From Paraburkholderia azotifigens (lineage in GTDB: Bacteria > Pseudomonadota > Gammaproteobacteria > Burkholderiales > Burkholderiaceae), in assembly GCF_007995085.1 (NCBI RefSeq), contig NZ_VOQS01000005.1, positions 558,001-622,000 of the forward strand: DNA of 64,000 bases. Reading direction: 5' to 3'. The notes under the pieces were generated by a model. That model saw nothing but the letters and a program-made list of their open reading frames with translations, had not been told where the DNA came from and searched no databases. The position numbers were made by a program, and so were the translations under genes. Below are positions 18,268-28,120 of the stretch, piece after piece. How positions within the stretch are numbered: the first letter of the stretch is position 1; the number at the start of each line of letters is the position of its first letter.

Positions 18268-20184
18268 ATGCTCAAAAAGCTAACCGAACGTCGGCAAGCT
18301 TCAACCCGGCACGACGACGCCACCGGCGGCGCGCTGGTACTCGGCGCCCTGGGCGTCGTATTCGGAGACATCGGGACGAGCCCGATCTACGCATTGCGAC
18401 AGGCCGTCGTCGACGCAGGCTCCGTGAACGTGCAAATCGTGATGGGGGTGCTCTCGACGATTGTGTGGGCGGTCGTGATCGTCGTGATGCTCAAGTACGC
18501 GGCGTACGTGATGCGCGCCGACAACGAAGGCGAGGGCGGCATCATCGCGTTGACTGCGCTGGTTCGCTCGGGCTACGAGAAAGGGCGCCGACGCGTTCCG
18601 CGCAGTCTGCTGCTGGCGGGACTGTTCGGCGCCGCCATGTTTTACGGCGATTCGATGATCACGCCCGCCGTGTCCGTGTTGTCGGCCGTCGAGGGCTTGA
18701 CGGAAATCAGTCCTGCATTCGGTCCGTGGGTCGTGCCCGTCGCGGCGGCAATTCTGATTGCGCTATTCGCCCTCCAGCATCGAGGCAGCAATGCAGTCGG
18801 ACACCTGTTCGGACCCGTCATGAGCGTGTGGTTCGTCTCGCTCGCGGCGGTCGGCGCATACCGGATCGCGCAGCATCCCGCCGTTCTGAAGGCGCTCTCG
18901 CCGCAATGGGCCTTGGCGCTGGCGGTCGATCGGCCCGGCATCGCTTTCACCATTCTCGGCGCCGTCATTCTCGCGCTGACGGGCGCGGAGGCGCTCTACG
19001 CGGATATCGGCCACTTCGGACGCAGGGCGATCCGCATCGCGCTCGTCACCATCGTGTTTCCGTCCATCATCATCGGATACTTCGGACAGGCAGCGACGTT
19101 GCTGTTCGTACCCGGTTCGGTTCAGCAACCGTTCTTTCGCGCGCTGCCTTCATGGGCGCTCATTCCAGGCGTGATCATCACTGTGCTGGCAACGATCATC
19201 GCTTCGCAGGCCGTCATCTCGGGCGCGTTCTCGATGACGAGCCAGGCGATCGAACTCGGTTTCCTGCCGCGGATGCGGATCGTCGAGACATCGAAGCAGC
19301 ATCGCGGACAGGTCTATTCTCCCGCCGTCAACGCGATCCTGTTCGTGTCGGTGCTGTTCCTCGTGCTGGTGTTCCGGAGTTCGGCGAGACTGACTTCCGC
19401 ATACGGCATTGCCGTGGGACTGACGATGCTGGTGACCACGATCCAGATGGCGAGCGTATCGCGCTATGTATGGGGCTGGCCGGCGGCGCGCGCCGCCTTG
19501 GTTGGCGTGCCGCTGCTGATCGTCGATCTGACGCTCGTGGCCGCGAACATCCCGAAGATACCGGGCGGCGGCTGGTTCCCCGTCACAGTTGGCCTGATAC
19601 TCTTCGTCTTGATGTCGACCTGGAATCGTGGACGCGAGCTCGCCGCTTCTCACGCGAAGCGCTCGGAACCTCTGGACGCATTTCTGCGCGACACGTTCAG
19701 CGGCGAAACGCCTCCCGCGCGCGTGCGCGGTACGGCCGTGTATCCCGGCAACAAGGCGGGCATGACGCCCGCTGCGCTGAAAAGCAATATCCGGCACAGC
19801 AACGTGATGCACGAGACCGCGATATTCTTCGCGAACGTGTCGGAGTCCGCGCCGCGCATCGACGAAGAAACGCGCATCGAAACGCGTGATCTGGGCAGCG
19901 GCTGCTACGAGATCGTCGCACGCCACGGATTCGTCGAGCGTATGAATCTGCCGAAGCTGCTCGAATCGCTGAGCGGCGAACTGGGTGCATGGCGCTACGA
20001 TCCTGCCCGCACGACCTTCTTTCTGCCGCGTGACGAAGTTGTCGAGGGATGCGCAAAAGGGGAGATGATGCGCTGGCGGGAAAGGCTGTTCGCGCAGATG
20101 TCTTTCCATTCGGCATCCAGTGCCGAGTACTATGGTTTAAGGCCGGAAGACGTCGTTGAACTGGGCGTGCAGATCGCGCTTTGA
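18268..20184 (+). CDS. kup: Kup-family low-affinity potassium transporter
   Basis: 638 residues, normal length. The N-terminal motif GALGVVFGDIGTSPIYALRQ and NEGEGGIIALTALV are Kup hallmarks. About 12 membrane segments follow up to residue 460, then a hydrophilic cytoplasmic domain of about 170 residues ending SAEYYGLRPEDVVELGVQIAL. GAMFYGDSMITPAVSVLSAVEGL, ALTGAEALYADIGHFG and the cytoplasmic-domain text RHSNVMHETAIFF are further family signatures. The ribosome site is weak (cgcgag). The gene stands alone, convergent with the histidine kinase (15-bp gap). Burkholderia species often carry several kup copies. Confidence 0.93.
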   Translation: MLKKLTERRQASTRHDDATGGALVLGALGVVFGDIGTSPIYALRQAVVDAGSVNVQIVMGVLSTIVWAVVIVVMLKYAAYVMRADNEGEGGIIALTALVRSGYEKGRRRVPRSLLLAGLFGAAMFYGDSMITPAVSVLSAVEGLTEISPAFGPWVVPVAAAILIALFALQHRGSNAVGHLFGPVMSVWFVSLAAVGAYRIAQHPAVLKALSPQWALALAVDRPGIAFTILGAVILALTGAEALYADIGHFGRRAIRIALVTIVFPSIIIGYFGQAATLLFVPGSVQQPFFRALPSWALIPGVIITVLATIIASQAVISGAFSMTSQAIELGFLPRMRIVETSKQHRGQVYSPAVNAILFVSVLFLVLVFRSSARLTSAYGIAVGLTMLVTTIQMASVSRYVWGWPAARAALVGVPLLIVDLTLVAANIPKIPGGGWFPVTVGLILFVLMSTWNRGRELAASHAKRSEPLDAFLRDTFSGETPPARVRGTAVYPGNKAGMTPAALKSNIRHSNVMHETAIFFANVSESAPRIDEETRIETRDLGSGCYEIVARHGFVERMNLPKLLESLSGELGAWRYDPARTTFFLPRDEVVEGCAKGEMMRWRERLFAQMSFHSASSAEYYGLRPEDVVELGVQIAL

Positions 20185-20199
20185 ATCGGGCATTGCGAG

Positions 20200-22839
20200 T
20201 CATGTCGCGCCGCCCGCCATGCGGCTGTCTTGTCCCTGCGCGGTCAACGAGGACAGCAGTTCGAGCAGACTCTCCGCATTGACGGGCTTGACGAAGTGAT
20301 AATCGAAACCCGCCGATTGCGCCCTGAGCCTGTCATCGGCCTGCCCATATCCCGTGATCGCGATCAGAAGCGGCATCGTTTCGTCCTTCTGGCGCAGCCG
20401 CCGCGCGAGTTCGTAGCCGTCGATGTCGGGTAAGCCGATGTCGAGCAAGGCAACGTCAGGACGCAACTGCGCTGCCGCTTCGATGGCTTCGGCGGACGAG
20501 TAGGCGGTGCGTGTCGAATGGCCCTCCATTTCGCACAGCATCGCAAGCGAATCCGCTGCGTCGCGATTGTCGTCGACGATCAACAGCCGCAGTGCGGCCG
20601 ATCTCGTGGGAGAAGCAGGCTCGGACAGCACCAGCGCCGAATGGCGTTCGTGATGATGCAGGCGGGGCAGGCATACCGTCACCGTCGTGCCGCGGCCTTC
20701 GCCTTCGCTTTGCACGGTGATCGTGCCGTCATGCAGTTCGACCAGCTTCTTCACGAGCGAGAGACCGATGCCGAGACCGCCGCTCGAGCGGTCGAGTGTG
20801 CGTTCGCCCTGCGAAAACAGTTCGAATACCTTGGGCAGCAGCTCTGCGGAAATGCCCGTACCCGTGTCCGTCGTCACGATTTCGACCCAGGTTTCATCGG
20901 CCCGCGCGCTGATCGAAATGCTGCCTTTTTCAGGGGTGTATTTGCTGGCATTGTTGAGGATGTTCACGAGGATCTGCGATATGCGCGTAGCGTCGCCCCG
21001 CACCCACGCCGTCGCGTCGGACACGTCCACGTTCATGATCTGTCCGCGAGCCTCGACGGATGCCGCCATTGCCTCGACTGCGTGATACACGGCAGTGCCG
21101 ACAAGAAGCGGCTCGAGCTGAAGCGCAATCCTGCCTTGTGTAATGCGCGACACTTCGAGCAGATCATCGACGATGCGCGTCATGTGCTCCGTCTGTCTGC
21201 GCATCAGTTTGATGAGATCGGCGGCACGCGGGTCGATGCCGTCCAGTTTCTCGAACAGCGCGATTGCCGTGCGGATGGGCGCGAGCGGGTTGCGCAGTTC
21301 GTGCGCGAGCATCGCGAGAAATTCGTCTTTCCGGCGGTCGGTTTCGCGCAGCATCAGCTCCATGCGTTTGCGCCCGGTGATGTCCACCACGCTCGCGATC
21401 AGGCGCAGGGGCTTGCCGTCGGCGGTACGCTGCAGCAGTGCGCTGCCTTCCATCCATTGCTCGCCGCGCGGGCTTTGCACACGGAACTCGAAATGCGCGC
21501 CCGGATCGCCGCCTGCGGCGAGTTCGCGTACGTAGCGGTCGAGCACAGCGCGGTCATCAGGATGGACACGCGACAGAGCCGCCTCGTACGCGAGCGTTTC
21601 GCGTTCCTGCGGCTCGCCCGCCACTTCGAACGACAGCGTCCATGAGGCGACATCGAGCGAGACGATATGGATTTCGGCCGCTTGCATGGCCACGTTGAGG
21701 CGCAGGCTGCGTGCTTCGATCGCGGCTTGCGCTTCGTGCTGTGCGGTGACGTCGGTGGTCGTGCCGAACCATTCCTGCAGCGTCCCGTGTTCGTCGTACA
21801 AGGGCGCAGCGTGCGCCTGTACCATCCGGTAGCGGCCGTCATAGCGGCGCATGCGAAACGTGATCGAACCCGCCGTTCCCTTGCGCAAAACGTCAAGCCA
21901 TGCCTCGCGCGCGATCTCCTGATCGTCGGGATGCACATAGTCGAGCCATCCCCAGTTTTCGAGCCGCACAGGGTCCGCGCCCGTGAACTTTCCCCATGGC
22001 TCCTCGGCGGGACGGATTTCTCCGTCGGGACCCGCCGACCAGACGAGCGCGCCCGTCGATTCGACGAGCGCGCGGTAACGCCGTTCGCTGAGAATGAGGC
22101 TTTCCTCGGCGGCGCGCTGACGTGAGATATCGAAGGTGACGCCGTGCACGCGGGCAAGCTCGCCATGTCCGTCGAATTCCGCATGGCCGCGCATGCGCAG
22201 CCAGCGCGGCGGCGTTGCGACGTTGTCGAGCACGAAATCGAACTCGAAGGGTCCGCCGCATTGCAGCGCCCGCTCGACCTTTTGTTGAAACGGCTCGCGG
22301 TACTCGGGCGCAATCCTGTTCCACAGATCGGCTAGCGCAACGGCTTCCGTGCCCGGCGGAAAGGAATAAAGCTCCGCGAGCTGCTCGGTCATGCGCACCT
22401 GGCGGCTCTTCATGTCCCATTCCCAGGCGCCCATGCGGGCGCCCTGAAAAGCAGCTTTCAGGCGGCGCTCGCTCGCTTCGTACATGGCCCACGCGTGCCG
22501 GCAATGATGGATGTCGGTCGCCACGCCCACGGTGTCGCCAATGCGGCCCGTGTCGTCGCGCTGTGCCTGCAGGTGCAGCGTGTGCCAATGGAACGCGCGA
22601 TCGTTGCGCAACAGGCGTACGTCGACGTTGCGCAGCAGACTTCCGTCGTGCATCGTGCGCACGGCGTCTAGCACGGAATTGATGTCCTCGGGATGAACGA
22701 ATTCCCTCCAGCTGCGGCCGATGATTTCCGGCGCAGGGATGCCAAGGTAGCGCGCTGCCCACGGATTCACATATCGCACGATTCCGTCACGATCGGCGCG
22801 CCAGACAAACGATGGCAGGAAGTGAGCAGGATCGTACAT
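20200..22839 (-). CDS. Multi-PAS hybrid histidine kinase with C-terminal receiver domain
   Basis: 879 residues and no membrane segment, so a cytoplasmic sensor. Four PAS/PAC modules lie at about 5-115, 125-240, 252-368 and 378-492. HisKA follows with phospho-acceptor H513 (FLAMLAHELRNPLAPI). The HATPase_c domain has its N box at about 626-636 (NILNNASKYTP), G1 DTGTGI at 658-663 and G2 GGLGIGL at 687-693. A receiver at about 750-865 has D800 (VALLDIGLPDIDGYELA) and conserved K851. PAS modules with HPDD/HPED motifs (residues 49, 303, 426) are PAS_3-like. No partner response regulator is adjacent. Output presumably passes through the attached receiver or an unlinked phosphotransfer protein. Confidence 0.92.
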   Translation of the reverse strand: MYDPAHFLPSFVWRADRDGIVRYVNPWAARYLGIPAPEIIGRSWREFVHPEDINSVLDAVRTMHDGSLLRNVDVRLLRNDRAFHWHTLHLQAQRDDTGRIGDTVGVATDIHHCRHAWAMYEASERRLKAAFQGARMGAWEWDMKSRQVRMTEQLAELYSFPPGTEAVALADLWNRIAPEYREPFQQKVERALQCGGPFEFDFVLDNVATPPRWLRMRGHAEFDGHGELARVHGVTFDISRQRAAEESLILSERRYRALVESTGALVWSAGPDGEIRPAEEPWGKFTGADPVRLENWGWLDYVHPDDQEIAREAWLDVLRKGTAGSITFRMRRYDGRYRMVQAHAAPLYDEHGTLQEWFGTTTDVTAQHEAQAAIEARSLRLNVAMQAAEIHIVSLDVASWTLSFEVAGEPQERETLAYEAALSRVHPDDRAVLDRYVRELAAGGDPGAHFEFRVQSPRGEQWMEGSALLQRTADGKPLRLIASVVDITGRKRMELMLRETDRRKDEFLAMLAHELRNPLAPIRTAIALFEKLDGIDPRAADLIKLMRRQTEHMTRIVDDLLEVSRITQGRIALQLEPLLVGTAVYHAVEAMAASVEARGQIMNVDVSDATAWVRGDATRISQILVNILNNASKYTPEKGSISISARADETWVEIVTTDTGTGISAELLPKVFELFSQGERTLDRSSGGLGIGLSLVKKLVELHDGTITVQSEGEGRGTTVTVCLPRLHHHERHSALVLSEPASPTRSAALRLLIVDDNRDAADSLAMLCEMEGHSTRTAYSSAEAIEAAAQLRPDVALLDIGLPDIDGYELARRLRQKDETMPLLIAITGYGQADDRLRAQSAGFDYHFVKPVNAESLLELLSSLTAQGQDSRMAGGAT

Positions 22840-23099
22840 GTGTGCTCCTTTTCCGGGCAGGGAAGCGTGCCGCCTTGCTCTCCCCGGCGATGGAGCGAGC
22901 TTACTCTCGTCATGCCAACCGATCCGCCGTGGGTCGATGGCCCGCGCGGGGAACCGGCGACCGTTCGATATTCAACGCCTGGAGTGGAACCGAGCATATG
23001 CCGGACCCGGCCGGTGCCGCCCGTTCGACGCGGTTTGCGATTTCTACATGTTCTGTCGATGGCATAGGTCCCAGCTTCTTTCCACTATGGCCATTACCC

Positions 23100-23516
23100 A
23101 AAGTCCGCCTTCTGATCAACGATGTGGGGATCGTCGACTTCGATGGCCGCGGCAACTTCACGCGTAACGATGCGGGCAACAACGGCGGCGTGCCGAAATC
23201 GAACGGCGCGTTCAACAACAACCAGTTCGGCACGTATGCGGCGAACCCCGCGGTGAACCCCGCGGTGAACCCCGACTGCACGGGCACGATGGTGATCAAC
23301 TACGGAACGAGAGCGGCGCCGGCTGGCGTGACGCTTACCGTGCAGATCGCCATCTCCGGCGACGGCACCGTGGTCATGGGAGAAATGTCGAGCGGGACCG
23401 TTCCGATCGGCGCGGAGCCGCCTGTGGTCGACGACGGCAAGTGCGGCAACCCGTCCCCGGAGGCGGTACAGATAGGCTTCGAAGGAAAGAAAGTACTCGT
23501 CTACGGCTTTCGCTAG
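23100..23516 (+). pseudogene. 5'-truncated remnant of a small secreted-type protein
   Basis: From about 23100 the frame reads NDVGIVDFDGRGNFTRNDAGNNGG, then DCTGTMVINYG and GDGTVVMGEMSSGTV. This is a repetitive, Asn/Gly-rich beta-type pattern seen in exported Burkholderia hypothetical proteins (VGxxxFDGxGNxT ... DCTGTxxI). Upstream the frame is open but its translation is arginine-rich nonsense antisense to the kinase leader. No signal peptide or ribosome site is found, so the N-terminus appears lost. A 12-bp tandem duplication (gcggtgaacccc, about 23250-23273) adds NPAVNPAVNP. It could instead be an intact gene with an unrecognised start. Confidence 0.5.
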
Positions 23517-24120
23517 ACGACGTTAGCATGCTCACGATCATCGATTCACAGGGCGCGCTGCCCGTAGCCAGGTATGGCGCGACGCGTCCTGTGCGTGGGC
23601 ATCTGGGTAGCCGGAAGTGTTCAGCCTGGCAACACTCTCGTCGGCATTCGTTGTTTCGAGCGCTGGAGCATGCCGTCATCCGATCGCTCCACTTCGAATA
23701 ATAAAGTTGCTAGAGAACGTGCATCTGAGAGCAGAAATTGCTTCTGCTCCATAAAGTTTGCTCAAGGCGAGGGTCACGCTGACGGTTGCGAATCTAAACG
23801 CCGTCTCAATCCCGCGACAGTTCATCCATCGACGACCAGGCGGGGCAATCGCCTCTGCGCTGGTTCACCGCGTCGTTTGCGCGCTGCGCGGGTCGATCTC
23901 GCGTATCGAATCCGAAACATCCGTGATTCTCCCGGCACATCGAACAGATAGAGGCACTCGATCATCTATGGCGGCACAGTCCTCGGCGAGCAATGGCACA
24001 TTAAGTGCAAAGTCGTGGGCAGCTCGCATCGACGACCCGTCGGGCCTCTCTCGTTGAGCCGGGATGCGCAGCCATGAGAACCAGGGCGACCCTGGCAGCA
24101 AACACGCGACGGAGGGGAAG
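23517..24120. other. Non-coding gap before the Tad genes
   Basis: About 600 bp with lower GC in parts (around 23700-23760) and no supported gene. Overlapping short frames on both strands have no ribosome sites or recognisable protein character. It may hold decayed DNA plus the promoter of the TadE-like gene, whose ribosome site ggagggg lies at its right end. Confidence 0.5.
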
Positions 24121-24582
24121 ATGAAACAGGATCGAGTCAGCGCTCGTCATACCGACGCACATCGTCGAACGCGCGACGCGTCTCAACGCGGCGCGGCGGC
24201 CATCGAATTCGCCATCGTCTTGCCGCTGCTGCTGCTTGTCGTGTTCGGCATCGTGGAGCTGGGCATCGCACTCTACGACAAGGCAATGATCACCAATGCG
24301 AGCCGCGAAGGCGCGCGCGCGGGAGTCGTGCTGCGCAATCCGAAACCGACGTCGCAGGACATAACGAACGTCGTACTCGCTTACTGCCAGAACTATCTCC
24401 TCACGTTCGGCACGGGAAATACGCCGACGGTCACTGTTCCTTCCGGTGTGGGCGGCACGTTCGGCACGCCGCTTACGGTGACGGTTTCCTACCAGTACTC
24501 GGGATTAGGACTGGGTGCCATGCTGTCGGCGTTCACCGGCCCCATCGTGATGACGGCGACGACCATCATGAACAACGAGTGA
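24121..24582 (+). CDS. TadE-like pilus assembly protein
   Basis: 153 residues. A polar leader ending DASQRG is followed by AAAIEFAIVLPLLLLVVFGIVELGIALYDKAMITNASREGARAG, the signature of TadE-type pseudopilins (a Glu shortly after the hydrophobic start, and the NASREGARAG motif). The remainder is periplasmic. ATG 24121 is preceded by ggaggggaag; a longer in-frame start at 24064 is less likely. These proteins take part in Flp/Tad pilus assembly at the inner membrane. It is followed immediately by a TadG-like gene. Confidence 0.85.
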   Translation: MKQDRVSARHTDAHRRTRDASQRGAAAIEFAIVLPLLLLVVFGIVELGIALYDKAMITNASREGARAGVVLRNPKPTSQDITNVVLAYCQNYLLTFGTGNTPTVTVPSGVGGTFGTPLTVTVSYQYSGLGLGAMLSAFTGPIVMTATTIMNNE

Positions 24583-24593
24583 GGCCGGACATC

Positions 24594-25709
24594 ATGCGTA
24601 CGATGAGCAAAGCAAAACAGAAAGGATCGGTCGCGGTGATCACAGCGGTGAGCCTCGTGTCGCTGCTTGGATTCGCGGCGCTGGCAATCGATATCGGCAA
24701 CCTGATGGTTTCTCGAAACCAGTTGCAGAACGCAGCGGACGCCGCTGCGCTCGCGGGTGCGCCGTGTCTGTATCAGCGTGCTCAGTGCTCCAACACGACG
24801 GCAACTGCCCCCGACTGGACGACGGCAACGCAGAAGGCATCGAGCTTCGCGACGGCGGCGACCTCGAACGCGGTGCAGGCAACAGCGATCAAGGCCGTCC
24901 AGACCGACTCGGGTTACTGGAACATCACGGGCAGCCCCGGTACGCTGCAGACAGTGCCCTTTACGCCGGGCACGAACGACTTGCCGGCTATTCGGGTGAC
25001 GATCCAGAAGGCGGCAGGCAATGCGAACGGCGCCGTTTCTACCTATCTGGCAGGCATCCTGGGCGTGTCGTCGCTCTCGGCGAGTGCGACGGCGATAGCG
25101 GCCGTGTCGAGACCCGGCTATGTCGGGCCCCATGGACTCTTTCCCATCGCGGTGTCGAAGTGCCTCTACGACAACTACTGGAATTCGTCGACGAACTCTC
25201 CGGCACTGGCCACCAGCACTGCGCCGATCAGCGGACAGACGGCGCCCCAGACACCCAATACACCCTATGTTTTCCAGATCGCATCGAGCTACAAGGCGAA
25301 TGGATGCGACGGCGGGCAATGGACAACCCTCACAAGCCAGCAGAACGACGTGACCTTCGTACGAGGACTGATCGCAGGAGGGAATACCGACACGCTCGGT
25401 ATCGGCACGCAGCCCGGCACATACATCCAGCCTGGCGAAAAGAACACCCTCTACACGAGCGTCGATAACTGCAGTGCCGACGGCGACCGCTCATGCGAGT
25501 ACGAGACAGTCCCCGTCGTGAACGATGTGTCGACGGGATATCAACAGGTCGTGGCGTTTGCGTGTCTGCACGTACTCTCGGCGACAAATGGCTCTACGCC
25601 GTATATCCTGGTGCAGATGAGCAATCAGCCGGACAAGTGTCAGGCGGTCAACTCGGGCGGCGCCGGGCCGAACTATGGGTCGATTACGCCGCCGCGTCTG
25701 GTTCAGTGA
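24594..25709 (+). CDS. TadG-like Flp pilus assembly protein
   Basis: 371 residues, starting 11 bp after the TadE-like stop. The N-terminus KQKGSVAVITAVSLVSLLGFAALAIDIGNLMVSRNQLQNAADAAALAGA is the classic Tad/TadG membrane anchor and motif. The large remaining domain is predicted periplasmic and contains several cysteines (CLYQRAQC; C in VDNCSADGDRSC). The usual C-terminal von Willebrand-type domain of full TadG is not recognised. No other tad genes (flp, cpaB, rcpA, tadA, tadZ) are in the window, so the pair is an orphan or belongs to a dispersed system. Confidence 0.82.
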   Translation: MRTMSKAKQKGSVAVITAVSLVSLLGFAALAIDIGNLMVSRNQLQNAADAAALAGAPCLYQRAQCSNTTATAPDWTTATQKASSFATAATSNAVQATAIKAVQTDSGYWNITGSPGTLQTVPFTPGTNDLPAIRVTIQKAAGNANGAVSTYLAGILGVSSLSASATAIAAVSRPGYVGPHGLFPIAVSKCLYDNYWNSSTNSPALATSTAPISGQTAPQTPNTPYVFQIASSYKANGCDGGQWTTLTSQQNDVTFVRGLIAGGNTDTLGIGTQPGTYIQPGEKNTLYTSVDNCSADGDRSCEYETVPVVNDVSTGYQQVVAFACLHVLSATNGSTPYILVQMSNQPDKCQAVNSGGAGPNYGSITPPRLVQ

Positions 25710-25884
25710 TTTACCCGTTAAAGAACGAACAGCTTGTACATAACCATTGTAGTCATCGTCTGCATTTCGATCCTCTGCTTTATGTGGAACGAGACGAGGT
25801 TTCGCAAGGAGCGCGGGCGCGCCCGCCTGGACGACGACCAGCGAAAGGCCAGGATCGCACGACAAAAGCAGCAACGCGATTGAT

Positions 25885-26721
25885 CTATGAGCTGAAGACC
25901 GTCGCATCGGCCTCCGCGATATGCCGCGCGATAGCCGCGTTGACTTCTTCGGCATGCGTAACCGGCCCCATGTGTCCCGCACCGTCGATCACGGCGAGAC
26001 GGGCCGCCGGCATCAGCATCGGCAGCCGCTCGGCGATTGCGCGCGTTGGAACAGGCGCATGCTGGCCGCGCAGAATCAGTGCAGGGACATGCAGTGCGGC
26101 GTACGCATGCGCCGGCGTACGCTCTTCGAGCAATGCGCGGAAATCGAGCGGCGCTTTCGGCGCCCAGCGCGTGAGCGCGGCCTGTATGGAGGGCCGCAGC
26201 GCGTCCCATGCGCCCGCGCCACCCCAATAATCGACGAAAGAAGCCGCCGCACCTCGGTAGTCGCCGCAACTGACGCCATCGGCGGTGCGCTTCGAAATCG
26301 CGATGATTTCCGCGAGTGCATGCGCGCCATACGAGCCCATCGTCTTGAGCAGGTGAAACGCCGACGGCTCGTAAAGCGTCAGACTGGCAATACGCTTCGG
26401 CCGCTCGAGCGCTGCACGCAACGCGACGCCGCCGCCATACGAATGGCCGACGAGATGGACCTTGCCGCTCGATGCGTCGATGATGCCGACTGTCCTCGCG
26501 GCCTCGTCAGCAAGCGTGAATGCCCGCTCGCCGCTCCATGGGCCCGTGCTCTCGCAGCCATAATGCTCGGGTGCGACGAGCGCGTGGCGCGACCCCAGTA
26601 CGTCGCCGAGCTTTCGCCATTGCGCGGCTCCCGAGCCGGAGCAATGCAGTGCGATGACGGGCGCTGCGGATGAGAAGGCTTGCGATGCGGCAGTGGTATT
26701 CATCTCGTTCATGGACTTCAT
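25885..26721 (-). CDS. Alpha/beta hydrolase
   Basis: 278 residues (ATG 26721; internal starts at 26712 and 26703 are possible). The alpha/beta-hydrolase fold has its oxyanion region at HCSGSGAAQW, nucleophile elbow VHLVGHSYGGGVALRAAL (Ser of GHSYGG), an acid probably in LILRGQHAPVP, and catalytic His in IDGAGHMGPVTHAEEV. There is no signal peptide, so it is cytoplasmic. It belongs to the broad esterase/haloperoxidase-like group and the substrate cannot be read from the sequence. It is monocistronic; the gap to the TadG-like gene (175 bp) holds nothing recognisable. Confidence 0.85.
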   Translation of the reverse strand: MKSMNEMNTTAASQAFSSAAPVIALHCSGSGAAQWRKLGDVLGSRHALVAPEHYGCESTGPWSGERAFTLADEAARTVGIIDASSGKVHLVGHSYGGGVALRAALERPKRIASLTLYEPSAFHLLKTMGSYGAHALAEIIAISKRTADGVSCGDYRGAAASFVDYWGGAGAWDALRPSIQAALTRWAPKAPLDFRALLEERTPAHAYAALHVPALILRGQHAPVPTRAIAERLPMLMPAARLAVIDGAGHMGPVTHAEEVNAAIARHIAEADATVFSS

Positions 26722-26951
26722 CCATCGGGCGGTCGGTACTTCAGGTCCGTTGATCGATCATGAGACCGATTACGAATCGGCGTGAACGCGGTAAGCGTGC
26801 AGAGTCCGTGCCATACAACGTCGAGCCTTGTGTGGCGGACCTCTCTGGTGTCTGCGGCGGTGTCCGTCGGCTGAAACGCAGGTGCACAGCCGACAGACTC
26901 GCGGTTCGACGTTGGGTGTCGGCAAACACGTCGAACTGCCTCCGACTGCAT

Positions 26952-27785
26952 TCACCGCCGCTCCACCACAACTTCGAGATACTCGCTCGGCAGGACAAGT
27001 GTCGCGTCGTTCGACCGGTTCCTGTCCTCGATCAATGTCATCAGATCGGCGCGGAATGCCGTCTGCCGTTCGCCTTCGAGTGCGGCGAAGGCCTTGTTCA
27101 TCGGCCCGTAGTATGTGCGGAACACGTCGATGAAATGGGCCGGCGAGCGGTAACGGAACGTGAAATCGCGGCTGGCCGCCGTGATCTTCCGCGCATTGCG
27201 TTCGAACAGTTCGTCGATGCGCCCCTTTGTGCCCCAGAGTGCTGGCGACTTGACCCCTGACGGCGGCGGAATGTACTTGCCGATCGTTTTGAACAGCTGC
27301 CCGATGAAACTCTCCGGCGTCCAGTTGGCGAGCCCGATGCGACCGCCCGGTTTGCAGACACGCGCAAGTTCAGCCGCCGCTTTGTCCTGGTCGGGGGTGA
27401 ACATCACGCCGAAGGTCGACATCACGATATCGAATGAAGCGTCCGCGTAGGGCAGAGCTTCAGCGTCCGCCTCCTGAAACTGCACCGGGAGTCCTTCAGC
27501 TTCTGCACGCACACGGCCCGAATCGAGCAGCGATGCGACGTAGTCAGTCGACATGACGTCGCAATAGCGGCGCGCGGCAGCGAGCGTCGCATTGCCGTTG
27601 CCTGCCGCCACATCGAGCACGCGACTGCCGGCGCGCACATCGAGCGCTTCGCAGAGGTTCTCGCCGACGATCTGCAACGTGGTGCCAACGACAGCGTAGT
27701 CGCCTGTCGACCAGGCTGCCTGTTGACGGGCCTTGAGCGCGGCGAAGTCTGTAGCGGGTGACAAAGCGGAATCTACTGCGGACAT
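26952..27785 (-). CDS. Class I SAM-dependent methyltransferase
   Basis: 277 residues. The SAM-binding motif I is SRVLDVAAGNGNATLAAAR, followed by QEADAEALPYADASFDIVMSTFGVMF (motifs II/III) and ARVCKPGGRIGLANWTPESF, typical of the UbiE/Methyltransf_11-25 group acting on small molecules. ATG 27785 is chosen because the homologous text starts with MSAVDSALSPATDFAALKARQQAAWSTGDYA; the frame is open 78 codons further upstream but without protein character. The acceptor substrate is unknown. Neighbouring genes give no clear pathway. Confidence 0.87.
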   Translation of the reverse strand: MSAVDSALSPATDFAALKARQQAAWSTGDYAVVGTTLQIVGENLCEALDVRAGSRVLDVAAGNGNATLAAARRYCDVMSTDYVASLLDSGRVRAEAEGLPVQFQEADAEALPYADASFDIVMSTFGVMFTPDQDKAAAELARVCKPGGRIGLANWTPESFIGQLFKTIGKYIPPPSGVKSPALWGTKGRIDELFERNARKITAASRDFTFRYRSPAHFIDVFRTYYGPMNKAFAALEGERQTAFRADLMTLIEDRNRSNDATLVLPSEYLEVVVERR

Positions 27786-28041
27786 GGAGGACTCCAGAAA
27801 GGAGGGCAGCGCTACGCCAATGCGTGATTGCACTGCGTCTGTTGGCGCCGCGAATGTCGTGGTTCGCATGCCCGCGCGGCGATCGGGCCATGCAAATATT
27901 TGGACGCTCGATGAGCGGAATTGCGTGAGTACGAGTATCTTCACGCCGTCCGTCTTGAGGAATGACCAGGCGTCCAGAAGTTCTGCGCAAGACGCCGGAA
28001 CTGCTGAGCGCATACGCAACGCGGCTTTTCGGGGAGTGCTA

Positions 28042-28075
28042 CAAGAAAAACGAAAACGGGACCCATGGTCCCGTT
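28042..28075 (-). terminator. Rho-independent terminator of the RDD gene
   Basis: Read on the minus strand: AACGGGACC, loop ATG, GGTCCCGTT, followed by TTCGTTTTTCT. The 9-bp perfect stem with a T-rich tail lies 46 bp after the RDD stop codon. The remainder of the 335-bp gap (27786-28120) shows no gene. Confidence 0.8.
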
Positions 28076-28120
28076 GAAATCAAGGCTGCAAGGCGATGTC
28101 CGCGATGCCGTAACGAAACG

